Positions 56,604-64,000 of a stretch of DNA of 64,000 nt are shown here, one piece after another (position 1 is the stretch's first letter; each line of letters starts with the position of its first letter). The DNA is from Harmothoe impar. Its lineage: Eukaryota > Annelida > Polychaeta > Phyllodocida > Polynoidae. The position numbers and the translations under genes are program-made. Location: the NCBI GenBank assembly GCA_947462335.1, contig OX381715.1, positions 42,315,472 to 42,379,471 on the forward strand, given 5' to 3'. The notes beneath the pieces are model-generated. The model ran no database searches. It worked only from the letters and a program-made list of their open reading frames with translations, and was not told the DNA's origin.

Positions 56604-57400
56604 CTAGGGTGCATTTGAGTCCATTATTTCTACAAGAAAATGATGATGATGATGATATAGTTTTAAAACCAACACAGCCCAAGGCTGGTCAGCAGGTCCA
56701 CAGGGCCCATACGGACCGAACCTGGGACAACAGGGTCCATGGTTAACACTTAAATGAGATGAGGGACAACACAGACAAACACATGAAGGTGAATACACTA
56801 AGAAAAACAAGGGAAACCAGAAAAACAATAAACATAGTCATAAAGGGAAAAAGGAGAATACACTGGAGGAACCAAAGCCAAATCATTGAGTGATGGGAAC
56901 TGGTCAGCTCTAGAGGTTGGTGGCATTCTAAGGAGAGCCCTGTAATTTGCCTCTGGACAGGATGTGAGAATGTGGACAGCAGAAAACTGCTCACATCCAC
57001 AAACACAGTCCGTTCGCTTTGGTACATCAGCCCACCGCCGGTAGTCTATCCGGAAACGGGTCACCATAGTCTGGGCTACCCGCCTAAGCGTCATCAGAAC
57101 CGGATCCAGAGCTGCTTGGACCTTCAGGTGCCATTCCCTGGACTGGGAAACTGAGACATGCAGGCGGTCTAACACATCAATCTCTTTGTTGGTGGCCTCC
57201 ATCTCCGCTAAGTGGGTCTTCAACAGAACAGCTCGCGCCTGGCCCCTGGAAGGAGGGGCGTGATGGAATATTCCTTTATCACTAAGAGCCACCCGGCGTG
57301 CTGCCTCATCAGCCAAGACATTCCCGGGTATCCCCACATGGGAGGGGACCCAGTGTAGAATGGTCTTGAACCCTGCTGTGTGCCGCGAGACCACCTCTTC
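56604..57400 (-). pseudogene. 5'-truncated non-LTR retrotransposon, RNase H end
   Basis: 198 codons. ILHWVPSHVGIPGNVLADEAA is the C-terminal RNase H signature (His and Asp) of RNase H-bearing non-LTR elements, as in the I/Ingi or Jockey-related groups. A Cys/His segment (CVCGCEQFSAVHILTSC) follows, as is usual after that domain. The minus strand then ends in an ATC repeat (56641-56656), a typical tail. Upstream parts are missing, as with most such insertions. Confidence 0.75.
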
Positions 57401-57790
57401 CTGAAAATGTTTACTCTGCCGTCAAAAATATGTCTGTACCTGGAGGTAAATCTGCAGGCTGTGAAAGTTAGCTGCATCAGATGTTTATGGCACACTTAAG
57501 GTGCCATATAGCATGATTGAGAAGCAACCTTCTCTGTAAACCTTGATGCATACTCTGAGTCTAAATCTTTCATCTTGCCATATAATGCTGCTAGCAATTT
57601 GTTCCCTGCTTCCTCAATCTCCTGCTGAAATCTTTTTTTTTGCAGGAACACTTGAGCCTACACTAGGATAGTGTCATATTCCTAGCCCTCTGAAAGGAGT
57701 ATGTCCTATGTGAACCCCTGTTGATCCTTAAGGTGGCTCTTTGGACCCTTCCATTAGCTCTGGGGACCCCTTCATGGGCGTTACCAGGAC

Positions 57791-57919
57791 TACCGTAAAA
57801 CCTCGCGTATAAGCTGCGGCTAGTACGCAAGTCAGATCGGCGGTGCGGCTTATAGGATCGGCCCAGGCTCAGGGTGCGGCTTATACACGTGTTAGGCTCA
57901 TACGCAAGGTTTTAAGGTA
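57791..57919. mobile_element. MITE with TACCGTAAAACCTCGCGTATA ends
   Basis: TACCGTAAAACCTCGCGTAT at the left is mirrored by ATACGCAAGGTTTTAAGGTA at the right. Inner GTGCGGCTTATAGGATCGGC repeats. Same superfamily style as 44027-44252. Confidence 0.8.
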
Positions 57920-57929
57920 GGTGTGGTCA

Positions 57930-58900
57930 TAGAGTCAGCAGAGGTGTTCAGAGAATCAGCAAGGATGCACCCACAGCCACCTGAGGTGCCACCACAGTCT
58001 GCAGACGTCCTCTGGGAGCCACCAGAAGGATCCCACGAGCCACTAGAAGGGTCACCACAGCCACTCAAGGGATCCCCAGAGCACTGAGAGTCCCAGAGTT
58101 GCTGGGAGGGTGCCCAGAGTCGCTTGTAGGGTCCCAAAGCCTCTGGGAGGGTCCCCAGAGCTACTGGAATGGTCCGTAGAGCCACTGGAAAGGTCCACAG
58201 AGCCACTGCAGGGGTCCACAGAGTCACTGAAGGGATCCACAGAGTCACCGAAGGATTCCTCAGTGTCACTGAAGGGGTCCTCAGAGCAGCTTAAAGGGGC
58301 ATTCTCACCACTCACACTTAACCAGATAGTAGACTAGAACAGTACTAGAATGGTGAGTGGGATACACTTGGTGATTATGCCACTTTAAGGGGTCCCCAGA
58401 GCTACTGGAAGGTCTCCAGAGCTGCTGGGAGGGTCCCCAGAGCCAGGTGTAGGGTCCTCAGAGCAGCTGAAGGGGTCCACGGAGTCACTGAAGGGATCCA
58501 TAGAGTCACTGAAGGATTCCCCAATGTCACTGAAGGGGTCCCCAGAGCAGCTTAAGGGGTCCCCAGAGCTCCTAGAAGGGTCTCAAGAGCTGGTGGGAGG
58601 GTCCCTAGAGCAGCTGAAGTGGTCCCAAAAGTCAGTAAAGGGGTCCACAGAGCAACATGAAGGGTCCCCAGAGGCACTTGGAGGGTCCCCTGAGTCACCG
58701 AAGGGGTCTCCAGAGCTACTGGAAGGGTCCACAGAGTTGCTCAAGGGGTCTCCAGAGCTACTGGAAGGGTCCAAAGAGTCGATCAAGGGGTCTCCCGAGC
58801 TACTGGAAGGGTCCACAGAGTTACTGAAGCGTCCCCAGAGCCACTGAATGGGTCCCTAGAGTCACTGAAGGGGTCCACTGAGTCACTAAAGGGGTTTTCA
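57930..58900. repeat. 21-bp-based minisatellite with higher-order structure
   Basis: Degenerate units CCAGAGCTACTGGAAGGGTC and CACAGAGTCACTGAAGGGGTC alternate, with blocks of about 250 bases repeated (58140-58300 and 58390-58560). The period of three keeps frames open (107 codons at 58524). A short palindrome (58300-58385, TTCTCACCACTCAC/GTGAGTGGGAT) interrupts it. Confidence 0.85.
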
Positions 58901-60965
58901 GAATTCCTTGGGTCCAATTTAGGGGGGTAGGTATGATTATAATCAACCTCAGGACCATGGTAAACTGTGTTGCTAGGCAGATGAACAATTAGAATAGTCG
59001 TTGCTAAGCAAGCTGCGACAGAAGATGAAATTCTGATATTTTGGTGGCCATCTTGGAATTTGTCGGCATTCTTGGATTGTTCACAACTTTTTTTTCTACA
59101 TGCGCCATATCTGAAAAGCACATGATCAGAGCTTTCCGGTGGTATATGGCATACTTTAGTCTTTTTTGGTGCTGGGTGTCGCCAGAAATAATGCTCCTAG
59201 CTCTCCAATGCTGCAGCACTATAAGGTTTATAGTAAGAATTATATATTAGAACTATGTTTATGATGTATTATAGTATCATTAACCATAATAAACTAGCAT
59301 ATGTCACCTTCCTATAGAGCTGCAGGCTGGCTGTGCTTTACACTTGTGATCAGAGATACAGCACCAGAAAGCCTTGTAAGTAGGACAGTGCATGAGGCTA
59401 TTATTAGAATTGACCTAGTTTGGTATCTTAGAACAAATGCCAATATCTAAAATGGAAGAAGGGGATCGAGGGTTGTCTACCAGAGGCATTCAGCGTGGTG
59501 CATAGTGCAGTGTATAGGATGCCTGTAAGGAGATACTATAGGTCCTAGAGTCACTTTGGGAACAGCCATTTTTAGGCGGGTTCCCCAAGGACGATTTTTG
59601 TAAACTTTTTTGTTATGAGAAGTAGACATATTAGAGTGTCCATTACAACAAAAAAATTGCATGTAGCAATTTTGTTGACCCTAGACTGCTTATTTCTCTT
59701 CATTCATTGGACTAAGGGGGACCAACGCTAATTAGACCCTTTGAAGTGGAGGGACCAATAACATTTCAGCTCACTTGTACGACATTTACTGACTAAGAAG
59801 GTTCTATAAGACATTGATTGATTTTGCAACGGATGTAGATCGTCATATAAAGAATAGAAGAGACAGAGGGAATACAGGGAGAGGCATATGGAGAGATTTA
59901 ATCTAGCTTAATGTTATCATTAAATGATATATTGAAAAATAAGAATAGAATCTACTAACTTTCGGGAAAATGTCTACACATACTGAGCATGTTGGAATTG
60001 TTCATAGACAGAAATAGCATCTAATACCTTTAGTTAGAACGAGTCACATTACAATGAATTACACTGATATGTCATCAGAAATACTCTAAAGAAACTAAGC
60101 ATAAAGCGAATGTATAAATATGCGCTTGTGAGTATAGACACATCTACTGATAACGTACAATGCATGAAGCTATAAAAGCTAATGTAGGTGTCCCAGCGAA
60201 ACAGCTGCAAATTAAGCATTGGTCATGCAAACATTCAATACCGTCTCTAGAAAACAAGTTTGGTAAATACATCATGGGGGCGGGGTCAAGGTCCACATAG
60301 TAATGTCGATTTCTGTAATTGATGGATTGTCCAGCCAGGTCCAGTCTGGTTCTGATACACTGAGAATATTTTAGATATGTTTAGATAATTTGGTATCCAA
60401 AATAAATTCAAGAATTTACATTGGTCAAATTCATTAGTAGCACAGGAAGGAAGGAGAAGGAAAAAATAAATGAAGTATAAAAAAGATATCTATTCCAGAT
60501 TCCAGTCAGCATTGCTTAATGTGTGTCTACTGGGTTCCGGGTGGGCTGCCATAATTATGGCACCCATCTAACTGTTGTCCAATGCTGCCAAGTTGGCCCC
60601 ATATGGGCTTGCCCAGATTTAAAGTACCCAGATCTACCCTAGATTCAATCATCGTTGACAATTGGAATTCAAATGTTATTTTCTGAATACTAATTTAACA
60701 AATAGTCACAGCTGAGTTTGAAAGTTTGAAGTGTTTCCAATGTCTTTGATATAAATTGAGTTGGTGGACGGAACCCATCTGGGATCCTGCTGGCAAGCAT
60801 GGACAAAAATGACCAGAGCCCACATAATACCAATATAGGGCCCATTAGACAAAGCTGTCTTGTTTCTTCACTGGCAACATATTCTGCAAGGGCCGCAAAT
60901 ATAATTAGTCACTCTGTTATGAAGGGGAGGCTTATTTAGATTATGTGTATTGGACGCATCACACA
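58901..60965. other. Intron or intergenic stretch, no gene supported
   Basis: Nothing recognised apart from a short match (ACCCTTTGAAGTGGAGGGAC, 59738) to the inverse of the window's last bases, which may be a shared repeat. Confidence 0.5.
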
Positions 60966-60971
60966 TATGGT

Positions 60972-61193
60972 TTAACCCTTTAAGGACAGCATGAAGCAGT
61001 AATGCATCATACCCTTGGCCGGCATAATGCATGAATGCCTCCCTGGCAAGAAACTCACCAGTCTTGCATTCAAGGATCATGCCAACCCTATGGGGTTGAG
61101 ACTCTCCTGATGTGAGTTACTCGCCAGTGCTGCATTTGTGCATCATGACAACAAACGTCATCTTTCAGCAACGTGCCGTCCATAAAGGGTTAA
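60972..61193. mobile_element. Complete TTAA-flanked MITE
   Basis: TTAACCCTTTAAGGACAGCA to GCCGTCCATAAAGGGTTAA with TTAA at both edges. It lies about 35 bases past the exon at 61227. Confidence 0.85.
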
Positions 61194-61226
61194 CGTTATG
61201 AGCTTAAGACACATCACACAAATTGT

Positions 61227-61310
61227 TTAAGACAGCACCTCTTCATCGTCATCGCTAAAATCTGCCACAAAACTTTGCACTGCATCTCCAGGATTCGCAG
61301 GATGGTCTGA
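61227..61310 (-). CDS. Unrecognised minus-strand gene, exon with acidic end (stop or weak donor)
   Basis: The acceptor ATTATTTTCAG is good and enters in phase 0: SDHPANPGDAVQSFVADFSD, then DDEEVLS and TAA. Two readings are possible. Either this is the last exon, or a weak donor (GAAGAG/GTGCTG at 61239) in phase 0 splices on to the exon at 55498, whose acceptor is also phase 0. The first reading makes two genes of the minus-strand exons, the second makes one. Confidence 0.55.
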   Translation of the reverse strand, partial: SDHPANPGDAVQSFVADFSDDDEEVLS

Positions 61311-62389
61311 CTGAAAATAATATCATATATTGTCAAGAATGGTTAAATAAGTCATAATTACGTGAGGATGAATTGGTATTCCACAGGGCTGATGATTTCA
61401 AAGAACTTCGGCCATCCTCTAAATTTACTTATGCCTTGTTATTATTTGAGATGTATGTATAATGCTAATATAATACTACGGTTGAATCTGAAAATTATTG
61501 TAATATTTTTTTTTTGTTTTTTTTTAAATTTTTTAATTGGGGTGTTGACCCTATAGTGACTGCTGATACTCTAATTTGTATTTGGGTCTATAGATGTATA
61601 AAATAGAAATACATTTAAAGGTAAAATATATAGCTTAAAGTCCTACTTAAGCATTAGTTTGTCTGAAATCTTGGCGTTAAAGTAAAATAACACTTGTGAA
61701 AACATAATTATCAGCAAATAATAACTGTTTGTTGAGAGCTCGCAGCAAGATCATGAGTAAGTTTGTTATGATATCCAACAAAGATTTAAAAGAAAGGTGA
61801 ACGAAATATATACAAATTGCAATGTATAATGTGAATTAGGCTCACCAACTAAATAGCTTTTTTGGTGATTAGTAGTTTAATGATCTGACAAGTTAGATAT
61901 ATACCTTCTCCCTAGAATGTGGCATTACTGACACAGTAAGCCACATTCCGATATCATATATGCCCATATTATATGTTCCCATGAACGTGAAAACTTATTT
62001 AAATTCATGCTTTTACATTACAAATTGTTTAAAAGAAAGAGGGCTAATGCAAAAATAATAATTTTGAAATATGTACGATGATGAGGAATTTGCTGCTTGA
62101 AGTTGAAATTGACATTTTTTTTATTCATCCTGCACCTCAGTGGAATGATGACACAGTCACTGCCTAATGTAGTCTAACCCAAAATCACCCTGAATTCAAA
62201 GTGTTAGTGTTAGAAGTATTTGGGTTAGTTCTAGAGGGGTTGTACAACATCAATCCTAAACTAATGAAGAGAAGTCAATATTAGTGTTTATTAGACAATT
62301 AATGTAAATGGGTCGGGCTAAGGACAGAGATTTTACAACAGCAACCTTAATCTAATGAAGAAATACACAGTTAGTGTTTTATTTTACCT
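61311..62389. other. Intron sequence, nothing recognised
   Basis: AT-rich, no ORF or repeat that I can support. Confidence 0.55.
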
Positions 62390-62644
62390 TTAACCATTTA
62401 AGGACGGCATAATGCATTAATAAATCATGCTCTTGGTTGTCATTATGCATGAATGCAGCCCTGGCAAGTAACGTTACTTGCCAGTGCTGCATTCAAGCAT
62501 CATGACAACCCTACAGGGTTGAGACACTCCCGAAGGGTCGGTATAATGCACAATGCAGCTCCAGTGAGTTACTCCCTAGAGCTCCATTGGTGAAGCATGA
62601 TGACAAATCTTTGTTTTAGCGACATGCCGTCCTTAAAGAGTTAA
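62390..62644. mobile_element. Complete TTAA-flanked MITE
   Basis: TTAACCATTTAAGGACGGCA to GCCGTCCTTAAAGAGTTAA. It is one of the best-kept members, with a perfect inner hairpin AAGTAACGTTACTT. Confidence 0.85.
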
Positions 62645-62683
62645 TATTATAGAAGGACAATAATAGTTTTTTATTCAATAAAC

Positions 62684-62794
62684 CTGGTTGTTGTTGTTGG
62701 TGGGGGAGTTAGTCCAGCCGCCGCCCTTCGGCCTCTCTTTCCCCTTTCTGTGGTTGTCCTTTTGCTGGCTGCCTCTTGTTGCCGACCTGAGGTT
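62684..62794 (-). CDS. Unrecognised minus-strand gene, internal exon (basic, Asn-rich)
   Basis: 111 bases with both ends in phase 0: acceptor TTTGCCTTAG, donor CCAG/GTTTAT. It reads NLRSATRGSQQKDNHRKGKE, then RPKGGGWTNSPTNNNNQ. Low complexity and basic, probably disordered. Confidence 0.6.
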
Positions 62795-62811
62795 CTAAGG
62801 CAAACATAATG

Positions 62812-62930
62812 TACCGTAAATTCTCACGCATAAGCCTAACTTACATATAAGCCGCACCGCGACTTTGGACTGATCCTATAAGCCACACTGGTGTTCTGAT
62901 TATGGTAACTTTAGTACTGTACCATAGGAG
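62812..62930. mobile_element. MITE of the GTATAAGCCGCACC family, left part
   Basis: TACCGTAAATTCTCACGCATA start, with CATATAAGCCGCACCGCGAC and CCTATAAGCCACACTG. The right end is lost. Confidence 0.65.
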
Positions 62931-63188
62931 CACTGTTGAAGACCAGAATGAACTCTTTAACTCATCCATGCATCATACCGAAACAGGATGATACATGCAC
63001 GGTAATGTGTACAGAGATAGAAATCCTTCATTCTGGATAAAAAGACCCATAAAATCAAATAATGTATCATGAACAATACATATATGTAGTGAGAATACAA
63101 TCAAATCGCCCAACTATTACAAATCTTGCGAAGTAGTTTCTTTGAACATTGGCATGATCCTAGTCAATAACTTATAACATTAGCCTAC

Positions 63189-63473
63189 CTGATTACTACT
63201 GGACGTACTGTTAGCCGTGTTACTGCCCGGACTCGTCACTTTTCTCTTCGGGGAATCCTCGGCATCACTGTCTGAATCCTCCATGAAGAGATCCTCAATA
63301 ATGTCTGTGGACTGTGCACGTACCAATACCGGCCGCTCCTTCTCCCGTTCTCGTCTCTCCATCTCATAGTCTATTTCACTAAATCCATAGTCAGTATGTT
63401 TCCACGTCTCCTTTAGACGAATATGAAAGTCGACCTCTCTGCAGCGGTATGTCTCCACGAAAGGGAAATCAAA
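63189..63473 (-). CDS. Unrecognised minus-strand gene, largest exon seen
   Basis: 285 bases with both ends in phase 0: acceptor CTTTGTTTCAG, donor TCAG/GTAGGC. It reads FDFPFVETYRCREVDFHIRL, then KETWKHTDYGFSEIDYEMER (folded-looking, aromatic), RREREKERP (basic helix), an acidic run DIIEDLFMEDSDSDAEDSP, a KRK patch and a Ser/Asn-rich end. The acidic-basic tail suggests a nuclear or scaffold protein, but I do not recognise it. Earlier exons lie beyond the window's right edge. Confidence 0.7.
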
Positions 63474-63585
63474 CTGAAACAAAGAATCATTTGAATGGAG
63501 TTATGTGATTTGCTTTTTGTGTAGCATTATTTAAACCCTAGTAAATGCAAGGAATCGGGAATATATCATTGATCCTGTTATTGAT

Positions 63586-63800
63586 GCAAGACCAGCTGTG
63601 TGGTAGTGTGACTGTAGGCACTCTGCAAGACCAGCTGTGTGGTAGTGTGACTGTAGGCACTCTGCAAGACCAGCTGTGTGGTAGTGTGACTGTAGGCACT
63701 CTACAAGACCAGCTGTGTGGTAGTGTGACTGTAGGCACTCTACAAGACCACCTGTGTGGTAGTGTGACTGTAGGCACTCTACAAGGCCAGCTGTGTGGTA
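63586..63800. repeat. 39-bp tandem repeat, six copies
   Basis: GACCAGCTGTGTGGTAGTGT plus GACTGTAGGCACTCTGCAA, near identical. It gives 13-residue periodic ORFs on both strands, which I reject. It ends against the MITE at 63801. Confidence 0.95.
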
Positions 63801-64000
63801 CCGTAAAACCTCGTGTATAAGCCTAACTTGCGTATAAGCCGCACCCCGACTTTGGGCCGATCCTATAAGCCGCACCAGCGATCTGATTCTGGTGACTTTT
63901 ATACTGTACTATAGGAGCAAAAACTGGCATATACGCCGCACCCTGACTCTGTGCCGATCCTATGAGCCGCACTGTTATTGGTCCCTCCACTTCAAAGGGT
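63801..64000. mobile_element. MITE of the GTATAAGCCGCACC family, cut by the window end
   Basis: TACCGTAAAACCTCGTGTATA start, with three CCGATCCTATAAGCCGCAC-type motifs. The right end is outside the window. Confidence 0.7.

Noticed and set aside
58524..58847. 107-codon ORF with SPELLEGSTELLKG repeats
   Set aside because: It is the minisatellite at 57930-58900 in translation, with no start context or splice evidence.
63531..63875. ORFs with 13-residue repeats on both strands
   Set aside because: They are frames of the 39-base tandem repeat.

Overview
This is animal (metazoan) nuclear DNA. The evidence is split genes with GT-AG introns in matching phases, a BIR domain, a secreted Ly6-type protein, Penelope-like and tyrosine-recombinase retrotransposons, and many MITEs and minisatellites. 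The repeat mix fits a marine invertebrate such as a mollusc or amphioxus, but nothing seen fixes the phylum. The window is gene-poor and repeat-rich.

Layout. 1-17103 is a tandem array of nearly identical units of about 6.6 kb: one partial and two full copies. Each carries an intact 80-aa single-BIR ORF with its own TATA box. Each full unit also begins with a truncated 182-aa ORF that looks like the 3' end of a retroelement. The right edge of the array is at 17103/17104, inside a piggyBac-type MITE. 19119-36363 holds a four-exon plus-strand gene for a secreted three-finger (Ly6/quiver-like) protein. Its 13-kb second intron contains a Penelope-like element on the minus strand, a 5-kb block of five minisatellite families between two identical 302-bp direct repeats, and a probable solo LTR. 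39740-44726 may be an LTR-element remnant whose interior is degenerate minisatellite, with nested palindromic MITEs. 44943-50311 is a minus-strand Ngaro/PAT-type tyrosine-recombinase retrotransposon with complete split direct repeats (A-ORFs-B-A-B) but a broken coding region. 53886-63473 holds five minus-strand exons of one or two unrecognised genes, with a solo LTR, a 5'-truncated non-LTR RNase H fragment and minisatellites in the introns.

How the parts relate. Two host loci look functional: the Ly6-like gene and the minus-strand gene(s). The BIR cassettes are the most unusual feature. The coding sequence is unchanged between copies while microsatellites and introns-like spacer vary. The BIR stop codon, and probably its last zinc-ligand cysteine, come from a MITE. 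In the third copy a microsatellite length change joins an upstream His/Thr/Pro-rich frame to the BIR. One MITE family with TTAA flanks recurs more than ten times and sits at several rearrangement points, including the array edge and the end of the BIR ORF.

Limits. Family calls rest on motifs read by eye. No database search was run, exon ends are inferred from GT-AG sites and phase, and element edges are approximate unless a repeat defines them.
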